A DNA stretch of 64,000 nt. Source: Geodermatophilus sabuli. GTDB lineage: Bacteria; Actinomycetota; Actinomycetes; Mycobacteriales; Geodermatophilaceae. Shown here in pieces: positions 19,078 through 27,410 of the stretch. Location of the stretch: assembly GCF_900215145.1 (NCBI RefSeq), contig NZ_OBDO01000003.1:1-64000 (forward strand), read 5' to 3'. Position numbers and translations under genes: made by a program. The notes below the pieces were generated by a model. It had not been told where the DNA came from, searched no databases, and saw nothing but the letters and a program-made list of their open reading frames with translations. The stretch's first letter is position 1; every line of letters starts with the position of its first letter.

Positions 19078-19629
19078 TCAGCCGCCGTCGCGCTCCAGCA
19101 CGAAGAAGAACGGCTCCGGCAGGTCCCGCAGGTCCATGAGCCCGAGCAGCACGTCGGGGGTGACCGCGCGCAGGACGTCGACGACCGGCAGCCGGTCGTA
19201 GACCACCGCGGCGGTCGTCACCCCCCGGTACGCCAGCACGCGCACCCGCGCCGCCGGGCGCCGGGTCCGCAGCAGCGGGCGGAGGACGGCGAACGCGGCG
19301 CGGGCGGGTGCGCCGCGGGCCAGCGCCGGGGCGTGGCGGAGCAGGCTCAGCGGAGCGGGGGCGGGCTGCACCGGTCGCGGCCGGCCGGCCCGGTCGGGGA
19401 ACAGCAGCGGGTGCACCGTGTCGGCGTCGAGGACCTCCTTGCCGTACCAGCCGTGGGCGGTCAGCAGGCCGTCCAGCCGCGAGCCGGTGCGGAGCTCCGC
19501 ACCGCGCCACCGGCCGACCATGGCGTCCGGGCCGACGGCGGGCAGCCGGTCGAAGAACGCCAGCACGTCCACCGGCGCCGCGCCACCGCGGTGGGCCGTC
19601 AGCCAGCGCGCGGCGTCCTCCCCGTTCAC
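19078..19629 (-). CDS. DUF4334/GXWXG-family protein
   Basis: 183 residues. The N-terminal GXWXG segment is visible as [18 protein letters not shown] (about residues 37-54), and the C-terminal DUF4334 part ends in [20 protein letters not shown], typical of the family. Function is unknown; related proteins occur near lipid and redox genes. GTG 19627-19629 overlaps the pentapeptide-gene stop as GTGA, so the two are coupled. Confidence 0.82.
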   Translation of the reverse strand: MNGEDAARWLTAHRGGAAPVDVLAFFDRLPAVGPDAMVGRWRGAELRTGSRLDGLLTAHGWYGKEVLDADTVHPLLFPDRAGRPRPVQPAPAPLSLLRHAPALARGAPARAAFAVLRPLLRTRRPAARVRVLAYRGVTTAAVVYDRLPVVDVLRAVTPDVLLGLMDLRDLPEPFFFVLERDGG

Positions 19630-20450
19630 CGCCGGCCCCAGTGCTCCGGGTGCTCCAGCCCCGGGGGGAGGCGCGTGGCGTCGTCCCCACGGGCCGCGGC
19701 CACCTGCGGGCGGGTGAGGAACAGCGTGCCGGCGAGGTCCGCGCCGCGGAGGTCCGCCGCCCGCAGGTCGGCACCCAGCAGGTCCGCCGCCGTCAGGTCG
19801 ACGCCCCGCAGGTCCGCGCCGATCAGGTACGCGCCGCGCAGGCTGACGCCGCGCAGGTCCGCGCGCCGCAGGTCGGCCCCCATGAGGTCGGCGTTGCGCC
19901 GGTCCCGCCGCCGGCCCCGTACCCCCGCCCGGGCCAGCTCGCTGACCGACGTCAGCAGCGCACCCGCCTCGGCACGCAGGGCCGCGGTGTCGACACCGGC
20001 CAGCTGCTCCGGCGCCGCGCCGGTGAGCCGCTCGGTGCGGTCGCGGGCCGCGGTCAGCTCCCGCCGCAGCGGGCCGGCTGCGGGCAGGGCGAGCGCCTCG
20101 GTGAGGTACCAGAGCAGCTCGTGCAGTTGCCGTTGCACGCCGAAGGCCGCGAACACCGACGCCGCCCGCTCGGGGTCGCCGCGCCAGTCGCGCCCGCCGA
20201 AGGTGACCTGCACCGTCTGCTGGCCGGCGCCGAAGCAGTCGAAGACCGTGCAGCCCGGGAACCCGCGCTCGCGCAGCTCGGCGTGGATCCCGCAGCGCGA
20301 GTCGCCCTGCAGGTGCAGGCACGCCCGCCCGGCCGGCTTGTCCAGCGCGAAGTCGGCCGACGCGGCGAAGGCCGGCGCCACGCAGCACAGCCCCGCGCAG
20401 CGGGTGCAGTCGGCCCGGAGCCCGGCCCGGGCGTCAGCAGCGTCGGGCAC
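19626..20450 (-). CDS. Cysteine-rich N-terminal domain fused to pentapeptide repeats
   Basis: 274 residues from GTG 20448-20450, preceded by GGAGG. The N-terminal 70 residues carry a cysteine cluster (CTRCAGLCC, then single Cys in [23 protein letters not shown]) resembling YkgJ-type metal-binding proteins. A helical middle is followed by about ten A(D/N)LRG-type pentapeptides (about 190-250), which fold as a right-handed beta-helix and can mimic DNA. It is the lead gene of a pair with DUF4334. Function unknown; metal binding is an inference from the cysteine spacing. Confidence 0.82.
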   Translation of the reverse strand: MPDAADARAGLRADCTRCAGLCCVAPAFAASADFALDKPAGRACLHLQGDSRCGIHAELRERGFPGCTVFDCFGAGQQTVQVTFGGRDWRGDPERAASVFAAFGVQRQLHELLWYLTEALALPAAGPLRRELTAARDRTERLTGAAPEQLAGVDTAALRAEAGALLTSVSELARAGVRGRRRDRRNADLMGADLRRADLRGVSLRGAYLIGADLRGVDLTAADLLGADLRAADLRGADLAGTLFLTRPQVAAARGDDATRLPPGLEHPEHWGRR

Positions 20451-20464
20451 GGGGCCTCCAGGGA

Positions 20465-20674
20465 TCAGGCGGTGAGGCGCTCCAGGGTGACCAGCACGCC
20501 CTCGACGCCGCCTGGGCCGATCCGGCCCTTGACCTCCACGGACGTGATGGCCTTGAGCTGCCATCCCGAGCGGGCGTGCTCGTTGAGCACCTTCTCCAGC
20601 TTGTCACCCGACATCTTCCCGCCGAGCAGCCCCTCCCGGAGCTCCACCACCTTGTACTCGTAGCGCTGGGCCAT
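20465..20674 (-). CDS. DUF4177-family small protein
   Basis: 69 residues. It begins [11 protein letters not shown] and has the family's second half [17 protein letters not shown] followed by a strand-rich tail ([17 protein letters not shown]), matching DUF4177. It starts at ATG 20672-20674 with AGGAGG 6-11 bases upstream and is probably co-transcribed with the pentapeptide gene 14 bases away. Biochemical role unknown. Confidence 0.82.
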   Translation of the reverse strand: MAQRYEYKVVELREGLLGGKMSGDKLEKVLNEHARSGWQLKAITSVEVKGRIGPGGVEGVLVTLERLTA

Positions 20675-20738
20675 GGGGTTCCTCCTGTCGGCGGGGCGGC
20701 CCCTGTCCGGGGACGCCGTCTGCCCCGATGATGCCGGG

Positions 20739-21122
20739 GTGGACGTGCTGAGCAGCAGGGTTCTGCTGCGCCCGACCGATCCCGCCCGCTCCCGGGCCTT
20801 CTACCGCGACGTCCTGGAGCTGGCCGTGTACCGGGAGTTCGGACCGGCCGAGGACCCGGGGCTGGTCTTCTTCCTCGGCAACGGGCTGCTCGAGGTGGCC
20901 GGCCGCAGCGACGAGCCGCCGAGGGGCCTGTCGCTGTGGCTGCAGGTGCGCGACGTCGCCACGGAGTTCGAGCGGCTGCGCAGCGCGGGCGTGCGGGTGC
21001 TGCACGAGCCGCGGACCGAGCCGTGGGGGCTGGTGGAGGGCTGGGTGGCCGACCCCGACGGCGTCCGGATCGTGCTGGTCGAGGTGCCCCCCGACCACCC
21101 GCTGCGCCGCGACCAGCGCTGA
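20739..21122 (+). CDS. VOC-superfamily (glyoxalase/bleomycin-resistance fold) protein
   Basis: 127 residues with the paired beta-alpha-beta-beta-beta units of the vicinal-oxygen-chelate fold: RVLLRPTDPARSRAFYRDVL at the start and the second module ending GWVADPDGVRIVLVEVP. A single VOC domain usually works as a dimer, as an enzyme or as a ligand-sequestering resistance protein; the substrate cannot be told. I chose GTG 20739 because GATGAT is 6 bases before it and the fold begins there; GTG 20745 is also possible. Confidence 0.8.
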   Translation: MDVLSSRVLLRPTDPARSRAFYRDVLELAVYREFGPAEDPGLVFFLGNGLLEVAGRSDEPPRGLSLWLQVRDVATEFERLRSAGVRVLHEPRTEPWGLVEGWVADPDGVRIVLVEVPPDHPLRRDQR

Positions 21123-21133
21123 GCCACGGGGGG

Positions 21134-21550
21134 TCAGACCGGCCGGCCCGCCGGTGGTCCGTCGCCGCCTGCCGGGTCGTCGCCCTCGACCGGCTGCCGG
21201 CGGACGAGGTCGGCCACCGACTCCTCCAGCCGGGCCCAGGTGGAGCTCCACTCCACGAGCGGGTCGAGGATCCGCTCGAACACGGCCAGCTGCTCGTCGA
21301 AGGCCTCCAGCTGGGCCGTCATCGCCTGGATCTGCTGCCGCTGCCCGCGCACGGCCTTGTCGATCGCCTGGAGCTGGGCCGCCGACATCGCCCCCGGCGG
21401 TGAGGGCAGCCTCGGCAGGCCGAAGGGGACGGCGCCGGCGGCCATGCCCCGGGCGCGGTCGGTGAACCCGCGCAGCTGGTTGACGAAGTCCTCGATCGAC
21501 CGGGGCACCCGGTTGCCCGGGTCGCGGCCGCTCTCCTCGCGCTCGCTCAT
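21134..21550 (-). CDS. Hypothetical coiled-coil protein
   Basis: 138 residues. The middle is a clear amphipathic coiled coil (AAQLQAIDKAVRGQRQQ through LEAFDEQLAVFERIL, about residues 55-100), followed by a conserved-looking VEWSSTWARLEESVADLV. Both ends are polar and probably disordered. It somewhat resembles PHA-granule-associated or synthase-accessory proteins, but that is a weak resemblance. ATG 21548-21550 has GAGACT 6 bases upstream. Confidence 0.65.
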   Translation of the reverse strand: MSEREESGRDPGNRVPRSIEDFVNQLRGFTDRARGMAAGAVPFGLPRLPSPPGAMSAAQLQAIDKAVRGQRQQIQAMTAQLEAFDEQLAVFERILDPLVEWSSTWARLEESVADLVRRQPVEGDDPAGGDGPPAGRPV

Positions 21551-21556
21551 GCGCCC

Positions 21557-21562
21557 AGTCTC
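21557..21562 (-). promoter_or_regulatory. -10-like element, leaderless start of the coiled-coil gene
   Basis: GAGACT on the minus strand, 6 bases before ATG 21550, with no Shine-Dalgarno. The divergent DUF2784 gene has CAGCCT 6 bases before its own GTG, so both promoters fit in a 59-base gap. Confidence 0.45.
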
Positions 21563-21609
21563 CCGTCCGGGGCCTCCCGCCGGGGCCACCGGCGTGCCAG
21601 CCTGGAGGC

Positions 21610-22203
21610 GTGTCCTGGGCGTACGCCGTCGCGGCTGTGCACGCGCTGGCCGTGGTCCTCATGCTGACCGGCGCGCTGCTGGCCCTGCGGTGGCCACGTC
21701 TGGTGCTGCTGCACGCACCGGTGGCCGCGGCGATCCTGGCGGTCAACCTGGCCGGCGCACCGTGCCCGCTCACCGAGTGGGAGCTGGCGCTGCGCGAGCG
21801 CGCCGGCGCCGGGCCCTATGCCGGCGGCTTCCTCGGCCACTACGCGTTCACGCCGCTCGGCCTGGAGGTCGCCGGCCCGGGTGTGCAGGCCGGCATCTAC
21901 ACCGTCGCGCTGCTGCCGAACGCCGTCGGGTACGGGCTGCTCACCGCCCGGGCGGTGCGCAGCCGTGGTTCCGCGGGCTGGCGACGGCCCGAGCCGGACG
22001 GGTCGCCACGGAGCAGCCCGCCGGCTGCCTCGGGCGGGCCCCGGCTGACCCGGCTGCCGTCGTCGTGCTCGTGGCGGCCCGCGTCCGTTCCCCTTCCCCT
22101 CACTGTCGGCCAGGACACTCCGCCGTCTCCTGATCGCTGCACGGCCCCGTCCGGCCCGCACGCTGCTCCGGTGTTCCCGCGGCGACGTCCTCGGCCACGC
22201 TGA
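21610..22203 (+). CDS. DUF2784 membrane protein with an unusual C-terminal extension
   Basis: 197 residues. The first 118 form a complete DUF2784 domain: three to four hydrophobic helices and the family motif CPLTEWELALRERAG followed by GHYAFTPLG. After residue about 118 comes a Pro/Ser/Arg-rich tail that the family does not have, which may reflect loss of the original stop codon. Function unknown; probably a small cytoplasmic-membrane protein. GTG 21610 overlaps both a -10-like CAGCCT spacing and a GGAGG. Confidence 0.8.
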   Translation: MSWAYAVAAVHALAVVLMLTGALLALRWPRLVLLHAPVAAAILAVNLAGAPCPLTEWELALRERAGAGPYAGGFLGHYAFTPLGLEVAGPGVQAGIYTVALLPNAVGYGLLTARAVRSRGSAGWRRPEPDGSPRSSPPAASGGPRLTRLPSSCSWRPASVPLPLTVGQDTPPSPDRCTAPSGPHAAPVFPRRRPRPR

Positions 22204-22273
22204 GGCGTCTGCCGTTCCCGCGGGAACGCCGGCGCCGTGGAGCGGCGGCACCTCCCGGGGGCCGCGCAGGACA

Positions 22274-23002
22274 TCACCCGTCGACCAGTGCCTGCAGCGT
22301 CTCGGCGTTGCGGACGGCGTACCCGTGGCCGTCGTTGTTGAAGTAGACGTACACGTCCCGTCCGGATCCGGCCCACTCCCCGATCCGGTCGGCCCACCAG
22401 CGCAGGTCGGCGTCGGGGTAGGAGCCGGCGTAGAGGTGCGCGGTGTCGGGGCCGTGCAGCCGGACGTACACGAACGACGCGGTCGCCCGCAGCACGCACG
22501 GCAGCCCCGCGCCGCTCATCACGCAGTAGGCCGCGCCGTACCGCTCCAGCAGGGCGAACACCTCGTCGGCGTGCCAGCTGGGGTGGCGGAACTCCACGGC
22601 CACCCGCATCCAGTCCGGCAGCAGGCCGAGGAAGTACCGCAGCCGCTCGTCGTCCCGCTCGTGCGCGGGGTGCAGCTGGACCAGCAGCACCGCCCGCCGG
22701 TCCCCCAGCTCGTGCCAGCAGCTGACCAGCCGCTCCACCCACACCTCGGGGGCGTACAGCCGCTTGGCGTGGGTCAGGCCGCGCGGCGCCTTGACCGACA
22801 GCTGGAAGCCGGGCGGGAGGCGGCGGCGCCAGCCGGCGAAGGTCGCCGTCCGCGGCCAGCGGTAGAAGCTGGCGTTGAGCTCGACGGTCCCGAAGCGCCG
22901 CACGTAGTGGGCCAGCCGGTCCCGCACCGGCGTGCCCGGCGGGTAGAGGACGCCGTCCCAGTGGTCGTAGCTCCACCCCGACGTCCCGACGTGCACCGCC
23001 AC
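22274..23002 (-). CDS. DUF72-family protein (TIM-barrel, YecE-like)
   Basis: 242 residues. It opens with VGTSGWSYDHW and has VELNASFYRWP and VAVEFRHPSWHADEV, the signature blocks of DUF72/YecE. The fold is a TIM barrel related to endonuclease IV, but no activity is established. GTG 23000-23002 is 13 bases after the SDR stop, so it is probably the last gene of the methyltransferase-monooxygenase-SDR operon. Confidence 0.9.
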   Translation of the reverse strand: MAVHVGTSGWSYDHWDGVLYPPGTPVRDRLAHYVRRFGTVELNASFYRWPRTATFAGWRRRLPPGFQLSVKAPRGLTHAKRLYAPEVWVERLVSCWHELGDRRAVLLVQLHPAHERDDERLRYFLGLLPDWMRVAVEFRHPSWHADEVFALLERYGAAYCVMSGAGLPCVLRATASFVYVRLHGPDTAHLYAGSYPDADLRWWADRIGEWAGSGRDVYVYFNNDGHGYAVRNAETLQALVDG

Positions 23003-23015
23003 CGTGCGCTCCCGG

Positions 23016-23864
23016 TCAGCCGCGGCCGCGGCCCGCGAGCGCGGTCAGGCCGGCCAGCAGCCGCCCGTGCGAGCCCGGCGCGAGCCGGACCAGCAGGTCG
23101 GGGACGACGGCGCTCCAGCCGACCAGCTGGCGGGGCCGACGCCGTTCCACCGCGGTGAGGATGGTCTCCGCCGCCTTCGCGGGGTCCATGGTGAGCAGCT
23201 TGGCGAAGTCGCGCTTGCCCTGCTCCCCCTCCGCGGCCGGGACGCCGGACCCCACCCGGGCGTCCGCGGCGATCCGGGTGCGGATGCCGCCCGGGTGCAC
23301 GCACGTGACGCCCACACCGTCGTCGGCCAGCTCGTGGCGGAGCGCCTCGGTGAACCCGCGGACGGCGAACTTGCTCGTCGCGTACGCGGCCTGGCCGGCC
23401 GGCGCGACCAGCCCGAAGAGGCTGGAGACGGTGACGAGGTGCGAGCCGGGGTGCGCCTTCAGCGCCGGCAGCAGCGCGTGCGTCAGCCGGACGACGGCCC
23501 GGAGGTTGACCTCCAGGAGCAAGTCGAACTCCTCGAGGGTGACCTGGTCGAACCGCCCGGCCAGGGCCACCCCGGCGTTGTTGACCAGCAGGGTGATCTC
23601 GGGGTGCGCGGTGGCCAGCACGTCGGCGGCCCGCAGGGTGGCCGCGGCGTCGGCGAGGTCGACCTCGTACGTGGTGACGGCGAGTTCGGGGTGCGCGGCT
23701 CGGATGGCGCCCGCGACGGTCGCGAGGCCCGCGACGTCCCGGTCGAGCAGGACCAGCGAGCTGCCGCGCCGGGCCAGCCCGTGCGTGAGCGCGGCGCCGA
23801 TGCCACCGGCCGCGCCGGTGACGACCGCCGTGCCGCCGGCGAAGACGTAGGGCGCGAGCCTCAT
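23016..23864 (-). CDS. Short-chain dehydrogenase/reductase
   Basis: 282 residues. Classical SDR: cofactor loop TGAAGGIGAAL (about 16-26), NNAGVAL, catalytic Ser in VTVSSLFG and the YATSK pair. A helical C-terminal extension (about 225-282) is typical of the mycobacterial SDRs paired with EthA-like monooxygenases. ATG 23862-23864 overlaps the monooxygenase stop as ATGA. It probably reduces or oxidises the carbonyl or alcohol partner of the monooxygenase substrate, an inference from the pairing. Confidence 0.9.
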   Translation of the reverse strand: MRLAPYVFAGGTAVVTGAAGGIGAALTHGLARRGSSLVLLDRDVAGLATVAGAIRAAHPELAVTTYEVDLADAAATLRAADVLATAHPEITLLVNNAGVALAGRFDQVTLEEFDLLLEVNLRAVVRLTHALLPALKAHPGSHLVTVSSLFGLVAPAGQAAYATSKFAVRGFTEALRHELADDGVGVTCVHPGGIRTRIAADARVGSGVPAAEGEQGKRDFAKLLTMDPAKAAETILTAVERRRPRQLVGWSAVVPDLLVRLAPGSHGRLLAGLTALAGRGRG

Positions 23865-25342
23865 GCGACGGCCTCCTCGGCGGCGGGTGCCGGCCGTGCG
23901 GCGAAACGGACGCCCTCGTCGTCCACCGGGCCGTGGCGCATCAGCAGCACGTCGCGGACGTAGTTCTGGTGCAGCCGCCACGGCGCGTGGGCACCCTGCC
24001 TCGGCAGCGCGGACAGGCTGCGCCGCACGTAGCCGGCGCTCAGGCCGATGAACGGCTCGGTGCCGCCCTCGGGCGGGGCGACGGGGGTGCAGCTGGCGTG
24101 GCCGTGCGCGGCCATGTGCCGCAGCAGCCGGCAGACGTAGCGGGCAACGAGGTCGGCCTTGAGCGTCCAGGAGGCGTTCGTGTAGCCGATGGTCATGGCG
24201 AAGTTCGGCACGCCGGAGATCATCATGCCCTTGTAGGACACCCGCTCGGACAGCTCGACCGCCTCGCCGTCCACGGTCAGCGTCATGCCGCCGATCGGCA
24301 GCAGGTCCAGCCCGGTGGCGGTGACGACGACGTCGGCGGGCAGCTCGGCGCCGGACTCCAGCGCGATGCCGGTCTCGGTGAAGGTCGCGACCCGGTCGGT
24401 CACGACGTCGGCCCGGCCCTCGCGGATCGCGGTGAACAGGTCGCCGTCGGGCACCAGGCACAGCCGCTGGTCCCAGGGGTCGTAGGGCGGTCCGAAGTGC
24501 GTCCCGACGTCGAACCCGGCGGGCAGCTGCCTGCGGGCCAGCCGCTGGATGACCGCCTTCATGGCCCCCGGGCGGCGCCGGCTGAACTGGTAGGACGCCA
24601 TGGAGACCAGCACGTTCTTCCACCGCACCACCGGGTAGACCGCCCCGGCGGGCAGCCGGCGGCGCAGGGCGTCGGCCAGCTGGTCCCGGCCCGGCAGCGC
24701 GAGCACGTAGCTGGGGGTGCGCTGCAGCATGGTCACGTGCGCGGCGGTCCGCGCCATCGTCGGCACCAGGGTCACCGCCGTGGCGCCGCTGCCGATGACG
24801 ACGACGCGCTTGCCGGCGTACTCGAGGCCGTCGGGCCAGTGCTGCGGATGGACGACCGGGCCGGGGAAGCGCTCCTCGCCGGGGAACCGCGGGCGGTGAC
24901 CCCGGTCGTAGCGGTAGTAGCCGGAGCAGACCGACAGCCACGAGCAGGTCATTCGCACGGTCTCGCCGGTGTCGGTGCGCTGCGCGGTGACCGTCCAGCG
25001 CGCCTGCCCGGTGGACCACTCGGCGGCGAGCACCCGGTGGCCGAACCGGATGTGCCGGTCCACGCCGTGCTCGCGCGCGGTCTCCTGCACGTAGCGGCGG
25101 ATCGAGTCGCCGTCGGCGATCGCCCGTGCCTGCGTCCACGGCTTGAACGAGTAGCCGAGGGTGAACATGTCCGAGTCCGAGCGGACGCCGGGGTAGCGGA
25201 ACAGGTCCCAGGTCCCGCCGATGGCCTCGCGGGACTCCAGGACGGCGTAGCTGAGGTCGGGGCACTCCCGCTGGAGGTGGCACGCGGCGCCGATGCCGGA
25301 GAGCCCGGCGCCGACGACGAGGACGTCCACGTGCTCGGTCAC
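23861..25342 (-). CDS. EthA-like flavin monooxygenase (Baeyer-Villiger type)
   Basis: 493 residues. Two nucleotide-binding loops, VVGAGLSGIGAACHL (about 9-23, FAD) and VVIGSGATAVTLVP (about 187-200, NADPH), flank FPGPVVHPQHWP (about 164-175), which fits the Baeyer-Villiger fingerprint FxGxxxHxxxWP. GGTWDLFRYPGVRSDSDM is characteristic of the EthA branch, whose members oxygenate ketones and activate thioamide prodrugs. GTG 25340-25342 overlaps the methyltransferase stop (GTGA), and the SDR follows with an ATGA overlap. Confidence 0.92.
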   Translation of the reverse strand: MTEHVDVLVVGAGLSGIGAACHLQRECPDLSYAVLESREAIGGTWDLFRYPGVRSDSDMFTLGYSFKPWTQARAIADGDSIRRYVQETAREHGVDRHIRFGHRVLAAEWSTGQARWTVTAQRTDTGETVRMTCSWLSVCSGYYRYDRGHRPRFPGEERFPGPVVHPQHWPDGLEYAGKRVVVIGSGATAVTLVPTMARTAAHVTMLQRTPSYVLALPGRDQLADALRRRLPAGAVYPVVRWKNVLVSMASYQFSRRRPGAMKAVIQRLARRQLPAGFDVGTHFGPPYDPWDQRLCLVPDGDLFTAIREGRADVVTDRVATFTETGIALESGAELPADVVVTATGLDLLPIGGMTLTVDGEAVELSERVSYKGMMISGVPNFAMTIGYTNASWTLKADLVARYVCRLLRHMAAHGHASCTPVAPPEGGTEPFIGLSAGYVRRSLSALPRQGAHAPWRLHQNYVRDVLLMRHGPVDDEGVRFAARPAPAAEEAVA

Positions 25343-25971
25343 GGCAGCCGCCAGACCGTCGTCCGCCGCAGGCCCGGGCCCTCGGTCTCGGGGATCTCGT
25401 AGACCGCGGCAGCGGCCAGCCGGTCGTGCGGCAGGTAGGGCCGCCCCGGGTCGCCGACGTACACCTCCACTCCGCGGGCGCGAGCGCGGTCGAGGAACGG
25501 CAGCACGCGCTCGGTCATCTCGCGGTCATAGCAGACGTCGCCGGCCAGGACGACGTCGACACCGGCGAGGTCCCGGCCCAGGACGTCGCCGGTCACGCTC
25601 ACCCCGGCGATCCCGTTGAGGCCGGCGTTGACACCGACCGCGGCGCGGCTGAACGGGTCGACGTCACTGGCCAGCACCCACGGGGCGCCGGCCAGGCGGG
25701 CGGCGAGCGCCACCAGGCCGCTGCCGGCGCCGAGGTCGAGCACCGCCCGCCCCGCGACGACCTCGGGCCGGTCCAGCACGAAGCGGGCCAGCGCCTGCCC
25801 CCCGGGCCAGGCCGCGGCCCAGAACGGCGGTGCCTCCCCCGCGCCGCCCGGCTCGGTCTCCATCGCCTCCCAGAGGGCGACGACGTCGTCGGCCACGTGC
25901 AACCGGACCTCCGGGACCGACGACGGCCGGCGGACGCGGGTGTGCGCGCGGACGAAGCCGGACGGGACCAC
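25339..25971 (-). CDS. SAM-dependent methyltransferase (PrmA/METTL20-like)
   Basis: 210 residues. The Rossmann core is clear: VLDLGAGSGLVALAARLAGA (motif I), SDVDPFSRAAVGVNAGLNG (motif II) and VVLAGDVCYDREMTERVLPF (motif IV). The WAAAWPGGQALARFVLD entry helix is typical of the family that includes ETF-beta lysine methyltransferase, so a protein substrate is possible. GTG 25969-25971 has GGGAG 4 bases before it and starts the conserved FVRAHTRV block; longer forms to 26052 add an unconserved leader. First gene of the four-gene operon. Confidence 0.8.
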   Translation of the reverse strand: MVPSGFVRAHTRVRRPSSVPEVRLHVADDVVALWEAMETEPGGAGEAPPFWAAAWPGGQALARFVLDRPEVVAGRAVLDLGAGSGLVALAARLAGAPWVLASDVDPFSRAAVGVNAGLNGIAGVSVTGDVLGRDLAGVDVVLAGDVCYDREMTERVLPFLDRARARGVEVYVGDPGRPYLPHDRLAAAAVYEIPETEGPGLRRTTVWRLP

Positions 25972-26067
25972 CCTGCTCCCGGTTCCCAGGACGTGCGGGT
26001 CCACCCGGATCTCCTCCCCCGTCACGAACGGCACGGCCCGACCGTCGCACACGGGCCCGGAGACGGC

Positions 26068-26100
26068 TCGAGGGGCCGTCCGGTCAGGACGGCCCCTCGA
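26068..26100 (-). terminator. Hairpin terminator after the lytic transglycosylase
   Basis: Perfect 14-base arms (TCGAGGGGCCGTCC and its complement) around GGTCA, 31 bases past the stop of the transglycosylase gene. Confidence 0.65.
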
Positions 26101-26130
26101 ACGGGTCCCCGGCTCAGCACCGGGTGCGGA

Positions 26131-26988
26131 TCAGTACCAGTTGTTGGCCTGCGAGTGCGCCCAGGCGCTGCAGGGGCTGCCGTAGCGGTTCTCGATGTAG
26201 ATCAGCCCGGCGTCGATCTGGCGGTAGCCGTCGGAGGTCTTGGCGATCCCCGTGCCGGCCCAGGTGGAGTTCAGGAACTGCGGGATGCCGTAGGCGGTGC
26301 TGGTGGGGTTCTGCGCGTTGGGGTTCCAGCCGCTCTCCTTGCCCCACAGGTTCTCCAGGCAGCTGAACTGCTGGGCGCTGCCGACCTTGGCCATCGCGTA
26401 CTCCTTGAAGGAGCCGCGCGGGGCCGCGGACCCGCCGCTGCTCTGGGCGGCCGGGGCGGCGGCCGGGGCGGCGGGCGCGGGAGCTGCCGCGGCGGCGGCG
26501 CGCTCGGCGGCCTCCCGCTCGGCGGCCTCCCGTGCGGCCTGCTCGGCGGCGGCGGCCTCGGCGGCGGCGCGCTCGGCGGCCTCCCGCTCGGCGGCCTGGC
26601 GGTCCAGCTCGGCCTGGTCGGCCGCGGCCTGCGCCTGGGCGGCGCTGGCCGCGGCGGCCTCCCGCTCGCTGCGCGAGGCGGCGAGGTCCTGCAGCGGGGC
26701 CAGGTCGGCGGCGTTCGAGGTCGCCGCGGTGGCGCCGTCGGCGGTGATGCCCAGCTGCTCGGCGACGCTCACCGACGCGCTCTGGGTGGCCGTCTCGGCC
26801 TCGGCGCCGGTCTGGCCGCCGACGACGACGTTGACCACGATCGCGCCGGCCGCGGCGGCGGCCAGGAAGAACGCCGGACGGCGGCCCGCGGCGGGCAGCC
26901 GGAGGCGGCGGGGGGTGTCGACGGCGGGGACGGTGTCGGCGGGGGTCGTGTCGTCGACGGCGGGGAACTGCGTGGTGCGGTGCTTCAT
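26131..26988 (-). CDS. Secreted/anchored lytic transglycosylase, c-di-AMP controlled
   Basis: 285 residues: short cytosolic N-terminus, one membrane segment or uncleaved signal (about 39-60), an Ala/Glu/Arg-rich coiled coil (about 95-170), an Ala/Pro linker and a C-terminal lysozyme-fold SLT domain (about 193-285) with the catalytic Glu in WGKESGWN (about 218), then TAYGIPQFLNSTW. It should cleave peptidoglycan during growth or resuscitation. ATG 26986-26988 is preceded by GGAG at 11 bases. Its long leader contains a c-di-AMP riboswitch, as for rpf-type genes of actinobacteria. It could equally be called Rpf/Swl-like. Confidence 0.88.
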   Translation of the reverse strand: MKHRTTQFPAVDDTTPADTVPAVDTPRRLRLPAAGRRPAFFLAAAAAGAIVVNVVVGGQTGAEAETATQSASVSVAEQLGITADGATAATSNAADLAPLQDLAASRSEREAAAASAAQAQAAADQAELDRQAAEREAAERAAAEAAAAEQAAREAAEREAAERAAAAAAPAPAAPAAAPAAQSSGGSAAPRGSFKEYAMAKVGSAQQFSCLENLWGKESGWNPNAQNPTSTAYGIPQFLNSTWAGTGIAKTSDGYRQIDAGLIYIENRYGSPCSAWAHSQANNWY

Positions 26989-27214
26989 CGAGTGGGGTGC
27001 TCCGGGGCGCGAGGGCGCACGCGGGCCGGCTCCTCAGGACAGAGGGCAGCCCGGGACGCGGCGGGGTCTGCGGGGGCGTGCCGGCGGCGGTCAGGGACGC
27101 GCGCGGCCGGTCAACGGCGAGGCGGGATCAGCGGGCCGAGGAAGAGGCGCGAGGTGCGCGTGGCACGGGATCCCTGCGGGCCGGGAGGGCCCGTGGGCGA
27201 GGCATGCGGATGCT
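26989..27214 (-). other. Leader between riboswitch and transglycosylase start
   Basis: 226 bases with no gene. It should contain the expression platform: around 27150-27200 the minus-strand RNA can form a CACGGG/CCCGTG stem with further GGGCC/GGCCC pairing, which could act as a terminator or shield downstream sequence. The exact switching helix cannot be assigned by eye. Confidence 0.4.
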
Positions 27215-27360
27215 CTCTCCGTTCCTTCCATGGCCGCCTACCGAGTTAGCTGACGGGTTCGGGCGGGAAGGTGCCCTACCTGCTCGGGAGCAGGATTCAC
27301 CCCAGGACTGCGGTGGGTCCCCGGCTCACGTCCGCGGTGCGCGGACACGACTCGGCGGCG
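27215..27360 (-). promoter_or_regulatory. c-di-AMP riboswitch (ydaO/yuaA class)
   Basis: On the minus strand the conserved blocks appear in order: a GTCCGCG/CGCGGAC-type stem (27330-27346), GACGTGAGCCGGGGACC (about 27315-27331), GGGGTGAATC (27294-27303) and CCCGAACCCGTCAGCTAAC followed by GTAGGC (27236-27263). These are the signature sequences of the ydaO/yuaA aptamer in actinobacterial rpf leaders. High c-di-AMP normally switches such genes off. Outer boundaries are approximate. Confidence 0.92.
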
Positions 27361-27410
27361 TCCGGCCAGGCTCCCCCGGGTGGGGGAAGAACGACCGACC
27401 GGACCTCTCC

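Noticed and set aside
22213..22228. Perfect palindrome CGTTCCCGCGGGAACG between DUF2784 and DUF72
   Set aside because: Lies between convergent gene ends, so it is likely a weak terminator stem and not an operator or attachment site.
26460..26680. Repetitive GCGGCCTCCCGCTCG-like sequence resembling a repeat array
   Set aside because: It is the codon-biased Ala/Glu/Arg coiled coil of the transglycosylase, without spacers; not a CRISPR.
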